NCBI GenBank assembly: GCA_046728175.1 | Contig: JBKPEA010000003.1 | Location: 1 to 64,000, forward strand | DNA: 64,000 nt | Reading direction: 5' to 3' | From: JAFAHS01 sp046728175 | GTDB taxonomy: Bacteria; Desulfobacterota; Binatia; Binatales; Binataceae | Part shown: positions 36,645 through 45,237 of the stretch, piece after piece | How the letters are laid out: every line of letters starts with the position of its first letter | Numbering within the stretch: the first letter of the stretch is position 1 | Position numbers and translations under genes: made by a program | The notes under the pieces: generated by a model | What the model saw: the letters and a program-made list of their open reading frames with translations, nothing else | What the model was told of the DNA's origin: nothing | Databases searched by the model: none

Positions 36645-37409
36645 CTAGGTCGCCGTGAGACCGCCATCCACCGACATCGAAGTGCCGGTTACAAACGACG
36701 CGGCGTCGGAGCAGAGCCACGCGACCGCCTCGGCAATCTCGGCGGGACGAGCCTTGCGCCCGATGGGTTCCACCTCGTCGAGCCGCGCGGCGAGTTTGGG
36801 CTTGCCGGCGACCATCCCTTCGACCAGCGGCGTGTCAACCACACCCGGGCATACGTCGTTGACGCGAATGCCGGCGCGTGCGTATTCGATGGCGGCGCAC
36901 TTGGTCAGGCCGACCACTCCATGCTTGGCCGCGGTGTATGCCGGCATGGAATGCGATGCGACCAGGCCGGCGGCGGAGGCGGTGTTGACGATCGCGCCCG
37001 GCGAACCTTGCGCCAGGAACTGGCGGATCTCCGCGCGCATGCAGAGCCATACGCCTTTCAGATTGACCGCCATGATGCGGTCCCATTCGTCTTCGGTGTA
37101 ATCGGCGGTGCGGCACTGGGTGCCGGCGATGCCGGCGTTGTTGAAGGCGCAATCGAGACGCCCGTAAAATTTCACGGCGGCCGCGACCAGCGCATCGGTG
37201 TCCGCGGCGCGGGCGACATCGCAAGCGGCGAACTCGGCGGTGCCGCCCTGCTCGCGAATGAGGCGAACGGTTTGCGAGCCGGCTTCTTCGGAAACGTCAG
37301 CCGCAACTACCCGGGCGCCTTCCCGCACGAACACGAGGGATGCGGCGCGACCGATGCCCGATGCCGCACCGGTGATAATCGCAACCTTGCCGTCGAGAAG
37401 ACCCGCCAT
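36645..37409 (-). CDS. short-chain dehydrogenase/reductase
   Basis: A 254-residue classical SDR. The cofactor loop is ITGAASGIGRAASL at residues 12-25, with ADVSEEAG after beta-2 suggesting NAD. NNAGIAG near 88, catalytic Ser in NTASAAGLVASHS and Tyr/Lys in YTAAKHGVVGL near 152-156 complete the active site. It ends in the usual GTSMSVDGGLTAT. The amidase gene follows three bases downstream. A palindrome (37463-37476) lies 54 bases before its start. Substrate unknown. Confidence 0.92.
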   Translation of the reverse strand: MAGLLDGKVAIITGAASGIGRAASLVFVREGARVVAADVSEEAGSQTVRLIREQGGTAEFAACDVARAADTDALVAAAVKFYGRLDCAFNNAGIAGTQCRTADYTEDEWDRIMAVNLKGVWLCMRAEIRQFLAQGSPGAIVNTASAAGLVASHSMPAYTAAKHGVVGLTKCAAIEYARAGIRVNDVCPGVVDTPLVEGMVAGKPKLAARLDEVEPIGRKARPAEIAEAVAWLCSDAASFVTGTSMSVDGGLTAT

Positions 37410-37462
37410 CGTGATGCCTCCGGATTGTGGGGCAAGTTTGGCACCATTGAGAGAAATCTACC

Positions 37463-37476
37463 AAACCACCTGGTTT
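37463..37476. promoter_or_regulatory. palindromic operator AAACCA-CC-TGGTTT
   Basis: A perfect 6-bp inverted repeat with a CC spacer in the region between the divergent SDR-amidase and DUF2092 units. It has the same 6-CC-6 build as the palindrome at 6426-6439 but different arms, as expected for two TetR-type regulators of the same kind. Confidence 0.45.
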
Positions 37477-37552
37477 CCTCTCTCGGTCGCGGTCCTTAAT
37501 CCCTACCGTTACACTGGGAGGGAATGGGGAACATAAGACCAAAGGCCAAGTT

Positions 37553-37589
37553 CTCCTGGCCGGGCACTTTAGTAGAATCCGGCCAGGAG
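37553..37589 (+). promoter_or_regulatory. 11-bp inverted repeat covering the DUF2092 gene's ribosome-binding site
   Basis: CTCCTGGCCGG (37553-37563) and its exact complement CCGGCCAGGAG (37579-37589) flank a 15-base loop. The right arm ends in AGGAG eight bases before the ATG at 37598, so if both arms are transcribed the hairpin hides the ribosome-binding site. The loop holds TAGAAT (37573-37578), a possible -10; in that case the arms would instead be an operator around the promoter. Confidence 0.55.
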
Positions 37590-37597
37590 TTCAGACG

Positions 37598-38383
37598 ATG
37601 AACCTTCGCCAGGCGTTGCTTAAAGTCGCATGGGTAGTGCCCATCATTGTGGGCGTAGGTTGGAGCGCCGTCGCGGTCGCCCAATCGAGTGCTTCCGCGC
37701 CTCCACCGGCCCTGGACCAGGCGGCGGACAAAATTCTGGCCAGAGCGTGCCAGACCCTGGGCGCGGCGGATGCGTTCAGCTTTCACGCCGACGTCATGTT
37801 CGACCAGGTTCTCCCCGGTGCAGTAAAGGTTCAGTACGGAGGAGCGATGGATTACGCGGTTCAACGGCCGGGCGAACTGGCGATCCTGTACCGAAGCGAT
37901 CTGGGTGGCAAGGATCTATGGTACGGTAACGGTAGCCTTACGCTGTTCGATCCGAAGTACGCCATGTATGCGACGATCGCGGTCCCGTCGACGATCGACG
38001 CGATGCTCGACCAGGTGGCGGACAAGCAGGGATTGACGATGCCGCTTTCCGACCTCGTGTATTCAAACCCCTGCGCACGTCCGAAAAAAATTGCCGTCTA
38101 CAGCGGCTATCTCGGAGTCCATCCGGTCGAAGGCGTGCCGTGCGATCATATTGCGCTTTCATCCAGCAAGGATGACTTCCAGATTTGGATCGAGCACACG
38201 GGGAAGCCGCTTCCGCGCAAGATCGTGATCAACCATCGCAGTGAACCGGGTTCGCCCGAATACATCGCGATCTTGTCGGGCTGGAAATTCCCGAAAGACA
38301 TCGCATCAAGCCGCTTCCAGCCGCAGCTTCCCAAGGATGCTAAGCAGATAGCATTCATCAAAGCCGAGGAGGCAAAGCCATGA
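37598..38383 (+). CDS. secreted DUF2092-type protein
   Basis: A 261-residue protein with a signal peptide (cleavage probably after AVAQS, near residue 29) and a DUF2092 fold after it, a relative of the lipoprotein-carrier (LolA-like) half-barrel. Family marks are ILARACQTLGAADAFSFHAD at the start, GELAILYRSD in the middle, and CDHIALSSSKDDFQIWIEHT with a KPLPRKIVINHR segment near 200. The family lies in the periplasm or outer membrane and has no firmly known role. It overlaps the next gene by four bases (ATGA), so the two form one unit with the low-complexity protein. Confidence 0.78.
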   Translation: MNLRQALLKVAWVVPIIVGVGWSAVAVAQSSASAPPPALDQAADKILARACQTLGAADAFSFHADVMFDQVLPGAVKVQYGGAMDYAVQRPGELAILYRSDLGGKDLWYGNGSLTLFDPKYAMYATIAVPSTIDAMLDQVADKQGLTMPLSDLVYSNPCARPKKIAVYSGYLGVHPVEGVPCDHIALSSSKDDFQIWIEHTGKPLPRKIVINHRSEPGSPEYIAILSGWKFPKDIASSRFQPQLPKDAKQIAFIKAEEAKP

Positions 38384-39174
38384 ATCGCACACGACGCAGT
38401 TCGGTAGGCTTGATAGCGAAGGTATTCCTGCTGGTCGGCGCGGTCGGCCTCGCCTATGCTCCCATCGCGTACTCCCGCGGCCGCTTCGGAGGCGGTGGGG
38501 GCCGCTTGGGGGGTGGCGGTGACGGTTTCGATCGCGGCAGTTTTGGCGGTGGCAGATCCGGCGGAGACAGGTTCGGCGAGCAGGGCCACCCGTCGAGCGG
38601 AGACTACGGGCACTCCTCCAGCGGAGACAACTGGCATCCGCCAAGCAGCGAATCGTCATCGGGTTCGAGTTCGCAGCATCAAAATGCCAGCAACGACTAC
38701 AACACCTACCACCAGAACCAGACGGCCGAGCAGCAGTCGCGCTACAACGAGGCCAACACCCTGCAGGAGAACCAGGAACAGACCGAAAAGCAGATGCACA
38801 ACGAGACCATGAATACGGTCAACAACACGGCCGGCGATTGGAACGGTGGCTACAATAACAGCGGTAGTTCGAGCACCGGCGAAGCGCTCGGCGCAGCGGC
38901 GTTGGGAATGACGGGTGGGATGGCGCTAGGCGAGATGATGAACAAGCCTCAGCAGAATCCCTACGCGTCGGCACCGCCTCCCGGATATGGTTCCTATCCA
39001 CCTCCCAACTACGGTGGTGGCTACGCACCGCCCAGCTACGGCTACGGCGGCGGCTATCCTCAGCAAGGCGAATATCGGCCGCCGCAGCAGTACGGGTATC
39101 AGCAGCCGCCCCAGGGTTCTCAGCCCTATTACAACGGCAGCCAGGTGCAATACGCTCCGCCCGCCGGGCAGTAA
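38380..39174 (+). CDS. secreted low-complexity Gly/Ser/Gln/Tyr-rich protein
   Basis: A 264-residue protein with an N-terminal signal (hydrophobic stretch to about residue 30). The body has little regular fold: Gly/Arg/Phe repeats (FGGGGGRLGGGGDGF), a Ser/His/Gln part, an Asn/Gln/Glu helix (EANTLQENQEQTEKQ), one short hydrophobic stretch (ALGAAALGMTGGMALGEMM) and a Pro/Tyr/Gly/Gln-rich tail (YPPPNYGGGYAPP). Such sequences occur in surface or matrix proteins. It is translated together with the DUF2092 protein, so they may work on the same envelope task. No known function; a cell-surface or adhesive role is a guess. Confidence 0.7.
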   Translation: MNRTRRSSVGLIAKVFLLVGAVGLAYAPIAYSRGRFGGGGGRLGGGGDGFDRGSFGGGRSGGDRFGEQGHPSSGDYGHSSSGDNWHPPSSESSSGSSSQHQNASNDYNTYHQNQTAEQQSRYNEANTLQENQEQTEKQMHNETMNTVNNTAGDWNGGYNNSGSSSTGEALGAAALGMTGGMALGEMMNKPQQNPYASAPPPGYGSYPPPNYGGGYAPPSYGYGGGYPQQGEYRPPQQYGYQQPPQGSQPYYNGSQVQYAPPAGQ

Positions 39175-39193
39175 TAGACCGTAGAGCGACAAA

Positions 39194-40357
39194 ATGCTGC
39201 GCAGCGAAGAGCGGGTCCTGACCACCCACGCCGGCAGCCTGCCGCGCACCGCCAGGCTCAAGAATTTATTGGTGCGAAGAAACCGCGGCGAGAACATCGA
39301 CGTCGCGGAACTCGAGCGTGAGGCCGAGCAATCGACCCGCCGCGTCGTGGCCAAGCAACTGGAGGCCGGCATCGATATCGGCAACAACGGCGAGCAGCCC
39401 CGCGAGAGTTTCTTCACTTACGTCCATGACCGGATGACCGGGTTTGGCGGGCGCAGCGAGCGGCAGTTCATGCGCGATATCGTGCAGTACCCCTCGTACC
39501 TGGAGAAGATGCGGCTCGGCGATCGGCAGATGGTCGATCTGATGCACGCGCCAATGGCGGTGGGGGAGGTTCGCTACCAGGATCGCGAGCCACTTAAGCG
39601 GGAATGCGCTGACTTCAAGCGCGTGCTGGCAGAACAGGGAAGGTCGTTCGCGGAGCCGTTCATGACAGCGCCATCGCCCGGGATCATCGCTACGGCGATG
39701 CAGAATCGACACTACGACAGCCTCGAGAAATACGTGTTCGCGCTCGCCGATGCGCTGCGCGTCGAGTACCGGCATATCGTCGATAACGGTTTCGTGCTGC
39801 AGATCGATGCTCCCGACCTTGCAATGGAACGTCACACTTCATTTGCCGATCGCCCGCTGAGCGAATTTATCGACTTCGTCGATATGACGATCGCCGCGAT
39901 CAATCACGGCATCGAAGGACTCGCGGCGGACCGCGTGCGGCTGCATGTGTGCTGGGGAAATTACGAGGCACCGCATCACCTGGATGTCCCGCTCGAGGAA
40001 ATCCTGCCGCACCTTTATGCGGTGAATGCGGGAGGGTTGGTGCTGGAGGCGGCCAATCCACGCCATCAACACGAATACCGATGCTTCCGGTCAAATCCGC
40101 TGCCCGATCACATGCTCCTGGTCACCGGAGTCATCGACACGAAGACCAACTATGTGGAGCATCCCGAGGTGATTGCCGAGCGGCTGCAACGCGCGGCACA
40201 TGCGGTCGGCGATCCGCATCGGGTAATTGCCGGGACGGACTGCGGGTTTGAGACCACGACCGGGCTCGGCGAGGTAGCGGAAGAGCTGGTTTGGGAGAAG
40301 CTAAAGGCGATGCGCGCGGGCGCGGACCTGGCGAGCAAAGTCCTGTTTGGCGGGTGA
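39194..40357 (+). CDS. cobalamin-independent methionine synthase-like protein (MetE C-terminal family)
   Basis: A 387-residue protein of the MetE C-terminal (UROD/MetE-like) barrel. It opens LTTHAGSLPRTARL and keeps zinc-ligand regions: His and Cys in LHVCWGNYEAPHH, Glu in GLVLEAANPRHQHEY, and Cys in GTDCGFETTTGLG. It is about half the size of full MetE, like the 'core' methionine synthases and epoxyalkane:CoM transferases of this family. Coenzyme-M or another thiol, or methylcobalamin-type donors, are all possible, so I do not name a reaction. It lies 20 bases after the low-complexity gene. Confidence 0.82.
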   Translation: MLRSEERVLTTHAGSLPRTARLKNLLVRRNRGENIDVAELEREAEQSTRRVVAKQLEAGIDIGNNGEQPRESFFTYVHDRMTGFGGRSERQFMRDIVQYPSYLEKMRLGDRQMVDLMHAPMAVGEVRYQDREPLKRECADFKRVLAEQGRSFAEPFMTAPSPGIIATAMQNRHYDSLEKYVFALADALRVEYRHIVDNGFVLQIDAPDLAMERHTSFADRPLSEFIDFVDMTIAAINHGIEGLAADRVRLHVCWGNYEAPHHLDVPLEEILPHLYAVNAGGLVLEAANPRHQHEYRCFRSNPLPDHMLLVTGVIDTKTNYVEHPEVIAERLQRAAHAVGDPHRVIAGTDCGFETTTGLGEVAEELVWEKLKAMRAGADLASKVLFGG

Positions 40358-40439
40358 AGACGTCCTCGGGCTGCGATGTGGCTCGCAGGGACACCGACGC
40401 ACGGGAACTTTTGTTGTGTATTGTCGGTTGATCCGGCAG

Positions 40440-40907
40440 ATGCGGACAATACTGGCAACCAGTCCCACCCTTTTCGGCGCGCTGCTTCTGTGCATCACCA
40501 GCGCGCAAGCGGCAGCGAACCTTCAGCTTGCGCCGGACCTCTCTTTTAGTGACGACTCGAGCGGAAATTTTCCGATCGCCGGATCAGACCTGGCTGCCGG
40601 ACCGGTGGCCGGAAAGGCCACGGTTATTTTCTTTGGCACATCTAACTGCTGGAACACTGCGCGCGAAGCTGAGCGGTTGGTTAAACTCTATCCGCAATAT
40701 CAGGACCAGATTGATTTCGTTGTGGTCGATCTGAATCGCGTGTCCCCCGAACAGCAGGGATTGGTCTCCCGATACTATCGGGGTGCGATTCCCACCGTCG
40801 CGGTGCTGGATTCTAAAGGCAATCTGATCTACGACCGGGCGGGCGAAACCGCGGGCAACCGTGGGGACACGAGCAATCTGCAGAGGCTGCTCGATTCCGC
40901 GCACTAG
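40440..40907 (+). CDS. secreted thioredoxin-fold protein without CxxC
   Basis: A 155-residue protein starting at ATG 40440, with a signal peptide ending near ITSAQA (residue 22). The rest has the thioredoxin layout: VIFFGTSNCWNTAREAERL, FVVVDLNRVS, and the cis-proline stretch YRGAIPTVAVLDSKGN. Only one Cys is present where CxxC would be (NCWNT), so ordinary disulfide exchange by two cysteines is not possible. A single-Cys thiol or a structural role fits better. It ends 10 bases before the converging YjbR-family gene. Confidence 0.75.
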   Translation: MRTILATSPTLFGALLLCITSAQAAANLQLAPDLSFSDDSSGNFPIAGSDLAAGPVAGKATVIFFGTSNCWNTAREAERLVKLYPQYQDQIDFVVVDLNRVSPEQQGLVSRYYRGAIPTVAVLDSKGNLIYDRAGETAGNRGDTSNLQRLLDSAH

Positions 40908-40916
40908 CGGGTTCAC

Positions 40917-41396
40917 TCAGCGCTCATGGCGCAGCCTGTCGCCTCCGCCGGCGGAAGGCGGCTTCATGCTTTGTCGGGCCTTGCTCACCGGGGAAACGAT
41001 GCGCTTGGAGCGAGACGCGGCGCGCGCAGCTTTCTTCATCGGAAGCGACATCTCGTACCCATCCTTGAGAATCGCGGTGAGCTGCTCCCAGTCGGGCTTG
41101 CTATCGAGCCGCACGCCGACCCAGCCTTTGTGACCCATGTACGGCGGCTTGAAGAAGCGCTTGGAGTCGGAGCTGATCAGAATCTCCTGCGCCATGGCGG
41201 GCGCCTTGACCCACACGGCCACGTGACCGCTTTGGTGATGGTTGTTGTCGGTCATCGCGAACATCGGGCCGTTGACGACGCGAAAGGTGCACTCGCCCCA
41301 CGCTTCCTTTTCTACCACGTCACCGAGAGCGAGGCAGACGGCGCGCAGTTTTTTTATCGCGGGATTCGAGTCTTCGTACATTCGCGGATGTGCCAT
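40917..41396 (-). CDS. MmcQ/YjbR-family protein
   Basis: A 159-residue protein of the YjbR/MmcQ (CyaY-like double-wing) family. The stretch ALGDVVEKEAWGECTFRVVNG near residue 24, FFKPPYMGHKGWVGVRLD in the middle and WEQLTAILKDGYEM near 112 are typical. The C-terminal 35 residues are basic and extra (AARAASRSKR). The fold is linked to DNA or metal binding but its role is not settled. It ends in the short gap with the converging thioredoxin-like gene, and its own gene is followed upstream by the hydrolase gene 16 bases away. Confidence 0.8.
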   Translation of the reverse strand: MAHPRMYEDSNPAIKKLRAVCLALGDVVEKEAWGECTFRVVNGPMFAMTDNNHHQSGHVAVWVKAPAMAQEILISSDSKRFFKPPYMGHKGWVGVRLDSKPDWEQLTAILKDGYEMSLPMKKAARAASRSKRIVSPVSKARQSMKPPSAGGGDRLRHER

Positions 41397-41412
41397 GGGT
41401 GAATCTCCCTGG

Positions 41413-42978
41413 TTACAGCATGAACGTGATTGGGGCGGTGGCCGTGATGGTCCAAGCGAACCACATCGATTCCACCAGCGCGATCAGCATCAGGTTGCGC
41501 GACGAGCTGTAGGCTGAGACCGCAAGGATTTCGACTGTCACATAGATCAGGACGAGGTTGGGCAGGATGAGCATCAGCACTCCCGGCAGCACCTGCAAGA
41601 AGATGCCTATCACCAGCATCACGATTATCAGCGCGCGACCGATCGTCGCACGAATCGTGGAAACGACCAGATCCCCGCGACGCAGCATGAATTCAAAGCC
41701 CAGCCAGAAAGGGAGCAGGAGCAAGGTTCCCACCACGGTGAAGATGAGCCGCTCGGGCGTCAGCGACAAAGTGTGGAGCGTAACCTGGTCCGCGACCTGG
41801 CACAGGTAGATGATCGTCATCACCAGCAAAGCGGCCAAGACGGTTGCGCCCAATCCGTCGCGCAAACGGCGCCATTTAAGCACCTCTGCCAGGATCAGGA
41901 CGATTACGAGGATCACGCCGGCGGTCCAGAACCAGGCCACTTGCACGTCGCCGACCGCCAGTGGAAAGAACGCGGTAGGAACGATCATCGCCACCAACGG
42001 CATGGCCGCCAGGAGCGCGATAACCAGAATCGCAAGTCCCGGCCATCCGCCGAGACCGCTGGGTCCCTCGGGCCATTCACCCGCGATTTCTCCGCCGATC
42101 TTGCCCAGTGGAATCAGCAGCACCACGAACAGCAGCAGGGCGAGAAGCGCCGCATTGCGGCGCGGCTCTCTCAGGTCAAGCTCACCCGTGCGCGCGGTTC
42201 CAAAGGCGCCGTCGAGCCATCTCACCATCGTCGCCGCAGCCTCAGGGGAATAAACAATCGTCACGTGATTCACCCGGGGAATCTGGATCGCCTCGACGGC
42301 GTTGCCCTGCGAGAACTCGCCGTAAGTTTTTCCGAGTTCGATCTGTGGCACTCCGGCCAGGTGAGACGCTATCTCGGTGGAAACGGACGCAATGAAGGAC
42401 GGGTCGTTTTGCGCGAAAATAAACAGCGCGTTCTTGGGGCGCTCGGGGCCGGTCAAGCTGAATCCGCCAGAAATCATGATCGCGCCCTTCAGGGCAGGGT
42501 CGACGGTAGCGTAATCGAGCACCGCGCCGGCGCCCATCGAATGCCCCATCACTGCGATTCGCGAGCCGTCGACCTTTTGATAACTGCGCAGGAAGTCGAC
42601 CGCCTTCCTTACATCCGGCCGCAGCGCATCCGCATTCGCCAAGCCAGCGGGGAACGGATTGCGATTGGCGCCGTGTCCGCTGACATCGATGGCCAGCACG
42701 GCATAGCCGTTTTGTGCAATGCGTCGCGCGAGGGTGCTCATGAACTGGCGGTCGGCGGTAAACCCGTGCACCATCACGATAGCGGGCGGGCGATGCGCCG
42801 GTGGAAAAACGCGAAAGAACGGATTTCCTTCTCCCGGCAGATACAGGGTTGCCGGTTCCTGCCCCGGCAGGTTCACGAATTCATGCGCCGGGCCGCCCGC
42901 ATCAAGTCGTGCCAGCCGCGCCACGGCCAACAGGAACAAGATCGCGACCACGAGTGCGAAGGTGTACAGCGGCCTCAT
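41413..42978 (-). CDS. alpha/beta hydrolase fused to a multi-pass membrane domain
   Basis: A 521-residue protein. After one N-terminal hydrophobic anchor (residues ~5-22) residues ~60-280 form an alpha/beta hydrolase: oxyanion site VMVHGFTADRQFM, IDVSGHGANRNPF, and the nucleophile elbow GHSMGAGAVLDY near 147. The last ~240 residues carry about seven hydrophobic helices (LALLLFVVLLIPLG and others). The hydrolase part should face the periplasm or cytoplasm as part of a membrane enzyme. A peptidase or esterase role would fit the fold; the substrate is unknown. It starts a minus-strand run with the YjbR-family gene. Confidence 0.78.
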   Translation of the reverse strand: MRPLYTFALVVAILFLLAVARLARLDAGGPAHEFVNLPGQEPATLYLPGEGNPFFRVFPPAHRPPAIVMVHGFTADRQFMSTLARRIAQNGYAVLAIDVSGHGANRNPFPAGLANADALRPDVRKAVDFLRSYQKVDGSRIAVMGHSMGAGAVLDYATVDPALKGAIMISGGFSLTGPERPKNALFIFAQNDPSFIASVSTEIASHLAGVPQIELGKTYGEFSQGNAVEAIQIPRVNHVTIVYSPEAAATMVRWLDGAFGTARTGELDLREPRRNAALLALLLFVVLLIPLGKIGGEIAGEWPEGPSGLGGWPGLAILVIALLAAMPLVAMIVPTAFFPLAVGDVQVAWFWTAGVILVIVLILAEVLKWRRLRDGLGATVLAALLVMTIIYLCQVADQVTLHTLSLTPERLIFTVVGTLLLLPFWLGFEFMLRRGDLVVSTIRATIGRALIIVMLVIGIFLQVLPGVLMLILPNLVLIYVTVEILAVSAYSSSRNLMLIALVESMWFAWTITATAPITFML

Positions 42979-43076
42979 CTAGTCACGCCCGAAGGTGCGC
43001 GCGAACACGACCCATCAACTCCGGCTTTGCGAGACAGCCTCTCCTCTAGAACGAGCGACCTTCCCGGCTGGCTCTC

Positions 43077-44132
43077 TCAGGCTTGCTCACCCTCGATGAC
43101 GCAGGCCCGGGCTGCAGTCGGGACGATGTTGGTCAGGCGAAATCCTGCTCCTTGATAAAGTGCACGGAACTCCGCTTCGGACCTTTGCCGACCGCCGGTG
43201 CTCACTAGCATGTTGACGTCGTTGAAAGCCGCGCCGCGGCTCTCGAGCGATTGGTCGATTCGCTCGGGGTAGACGCCCTCTACGAGCAGCAGTTTTGCGT
43301 TGGTGCCATCCATCGCGCGGTGGCAGGTTTTCAGGATCGCGATCGCATCGTCATCGTTCCAATCGTGGATCACGTGTTTCAGCAGGTATGCACCCGCGCC
43401 TCGCGGCACTTCTCTGAAGAAATCGCCGCCCACTGCTTCGCAGCGAGCCTCGAGGCCGGCATCGGCGATCCGTTTCCCGGCGCGCTCGGCGCTGGGGGGC
43501 TGGTCGAACACGATTCCTTTGAGAGCAGGGTTGCCTTTCAGGATTCCGATCAGCAACGCGCCGTTGCCGCCGCCGATATCGGCGAGTTTCCCGAACTTCG
43601 AAAAATCATATGCCGCGACCAACGCAAGCGCCGTTTGGGCGCTGAACGCAGCCATCGCCTCATCGAAGTTCGCGGCAGCCTGCGGATCTCCGAGCCCATC
43701 GAAGGCGCTCTTGGCAGCGGGTGAAAGCTTGCGAAAGGCAGGCTGACCGGTTTTAACGCAATATTCCAACTCGGCCCATGAAGCCTGGATTGCTTCGCCG
43801 GCAAACAGCAGGACCGCTGCGCGCATCGAACCCGGCGCGTCGCTGCGCAGCAAGTCCCCGAGCGGAGTGAGCGAAAACTTCCCACCCGCCTGCTCGTCGA
43901 AAATACCGGCGCTGGCGAGCAGGCGCATCACTCGGTTGAGGGAAGGTGGATGCGCGCCGAGCTCCGCGGCCACCTCCCGATAATGACGGGCGCCGTTCCT
44001 CAAGCAGTCTGGAATGCAGAGCTTGGTGGCAAGGCCAAGCGCCCGCGAAAGGTAGTGACCGGTGCCCATCATATAGAGCTGAATTTGCGGTGGTATCGAT
44101 TCCACCGCGCTGGTTGCTGAGGATATCGACAT
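43077..44132 (-). CDS. O-methyltransferase (plant-type/acetylserotonin OMT family)
   Basis: A 351-residue SAM-dependent O-methyltransferase. An N-terminal dimerisation helix domain (LYMMGTGHYLSRALGLATKL) is followed by the SAM site LADIGGGNGALLIGILKG near residue 184, VFDQPPSAERAG and the catalytic LKHVIHDWNDDDAIAIL near 262, where the family's His base is kept. Size and order match the plant-type OMT_2 family also found in polyketide and phenazine methylation. No biosynthetic cluster surrounds it. It may methylate a phenol. An upstream VOC gene starts a different unit. Confidence 0.87.
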   Translation of the reverse strand: MSISSATSAVESIPPQIQLYMMGTGHYLSRALGLATKLCIPDCLRNGARHYREVAAELGAHPPSLNRVMRLLASAGIFDEQAGGKFSLTPLGDLLRSDAPGSMRAAVLLFAGEAIQASWAELEYCVKTGQPAFRKLSPAAKSAFDGLGDPQAAANFDEAMAAFSAQTALALVAAYDFSKFGKLADIGGGNGALLIGILKGNPALKGIVFDQPPSAERAGKRIADAGLEARCEAVGGDFFREVPRGAGAYLLKHVIHDWNDDDAIAILKTCHRAMDGTNAKLLLVEGVYPERIDQSLESRGAAFNDVNMLVSTGGRQRSEAEFRALYQGAGFRLTNIVPTAARACVIEGEQA

Positions 44133-44156
44133 GACTGCTTCCTCTGGACCGCGTAG

Positions 44157-44627
44157 TTAGCCCTGTTGCTTGGCGATACTATCGAACCGCTTTTTCATTT
44201 CGTCGGCCGACACTTCCTCGATGCGAGTCGCCAGAAACCAGGAATGGCCGAACGGATCGCGGATTTGCGCACTGCGGTCTCCGTAGAACTGATCTTCGGG
44301 CGCGCGCTGTGAGGTTGCGCCGGCGGCCAGGGCGCGTTGGTAGACCGCATCGACGTCTTCGACCAGGAGATGAATCGAGACGGGTGGGCGTTCCGCACCC
44401 TTGGGACCGAAGTAGCCCATTTCCGGATACTCATCGGAGAGCATTATGGTGCCGCTGCCCAGCTTGAGTTCGGCGTGACCGATGCGGCCGCTTCCAGGTT
44501 CGGCAAAGCGCATCGTCTCCTTCGCGCCGAAGACGTGCTGGTAGAACTCGAGCGCCTTGGTCGCGTTCGCGACGCACAGGTATGGCGTCACTACGCTGAC
44601 TCCCTCGGGAATTGGTTTTGCTGCCAT
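44157..44627 (-). CDS. VOC-family protein, PhnB-like
   Basis: A 156-residue single VOC domain of the PhnB-like (DGPF-related) branch, started at ATG 44627 because GGAG lies about nine bases upstream and the product opens with VSVVTPYLCVANATKALEFY. The closing IRDPFGHSWFLATRIE is a hallmark. It is the last of three VOC genes behind an ECF sigma factor. The domain has no obvious full metal triad, and the family's substrates are not known. Sister domains in the big VOC gene are close in pattern. Confidence 0.83.
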   Translation of the reverse strand: MAAKPIPEGVSVVTPYLCVANATKALEFYQHVFGAKETMRFAEPGSGRIGHAELKLGSGTIMLSDEYPEMGYFGPKGAERPPVSIHLLVEDVDAVYQRALAAGATSQRAPEDQFYGDRSAQIRDPFGHSWFLATRIEEVSADEMKKRFDSIAKQQG

Positions 44628-44687
44628 GAATGATTCGCTCCTTTGCGAAGCACGGCGCGCATTGCGACGGCCGTGCAACCGCTCGCA

Positions 44688-45233
44688 TTACTGGTCCGCG
44701 TTTTCTTTGAACCAGGACCGCTCCCGGTTGCGCATTTCCCGGGCCGGTACCGACTCGATTTTCGTTGAGAGCAACCACAGATGGCCGAACGGGTCCTGCA
44801 ATCTACCCGCGCGTTCGCCGTAGAACTGGTCCTGGACCGGAAAGATTACTTTCGCGCCTGCCTCAATCGCCCGCTTCGCGATCGTATCGACGTCGTTGAC
44901 TTCCAGATGAATGATCACCGGAGAGCCACCCAGTGCTGAGGGGCTGGTCGCGCCGACGCCTTCCCATTCGTCTGCGAGCAGTATCGAAGCCTCACCGATT
45001 TTGATTTCGCAGTGCGCGATTCGGCCGTCGACGCTTTCCAGGCGAACCACTTCGATTGCGTCGAACGCGTTGCGGTAAAAGTCGACCGCCCGGGCCGCGT
45101 CCTTGATAATCAGGTATGGCGTCGCGCGCGAGCCGGCCGATTGCGCAGGTTGAGAGGCTCTCGTCGCCGGTCTGGCCCGAAGCGCCTTGTGGCGTTTGGA
45201 AGCGGCTGGCCGTCTGCGCTTCGCCTTCTTCAT
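44688..45233 (-). CDS. VOC-family protein, PhnB-like, with basic N-terminus
   Basis: A 181-residue VOC protein. About 35 residues of Lys/Arg/Ala-rich sequence (KKAKRRRPAASKRHKALRARP) come before the domain, which reads ATPYLIIKDAARAVDFYRNA and closes with QDPFGHLWLLSTKIE. The basic tail could bind nucleic acid or membrane, or be a linker. It starts four bases after the four-domain VOC gene, so the two are co-translated. It ends 60 bases before the next VOC gene. Function unknown. Confidence 0.82.
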   Translation of the reverse strand: MKKAKRRRPAASKRHKALRARPATRASQPAQSAGSRATPYLIIKDAARAVDFYRNAFDAIEVVRLESVDGRIAHCEIKIGEASILLADEWEGVGATSPSALGGSPVIIHLEVNDVDTIAKRAIEAGAKVIFPVQDQFYGERAGRLQDPFGHLWLLSTKIESVPAREMRNRERSWFKENADQ

Positions 45234-45237
45234 CGTT

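Noticed and set aside
41773..43155. Long open frame opposite the membrane-anchored hydrolase
   Set aside because: Its composition and lack of family motifs show it is an antisense shadow of a GC-rich gene.
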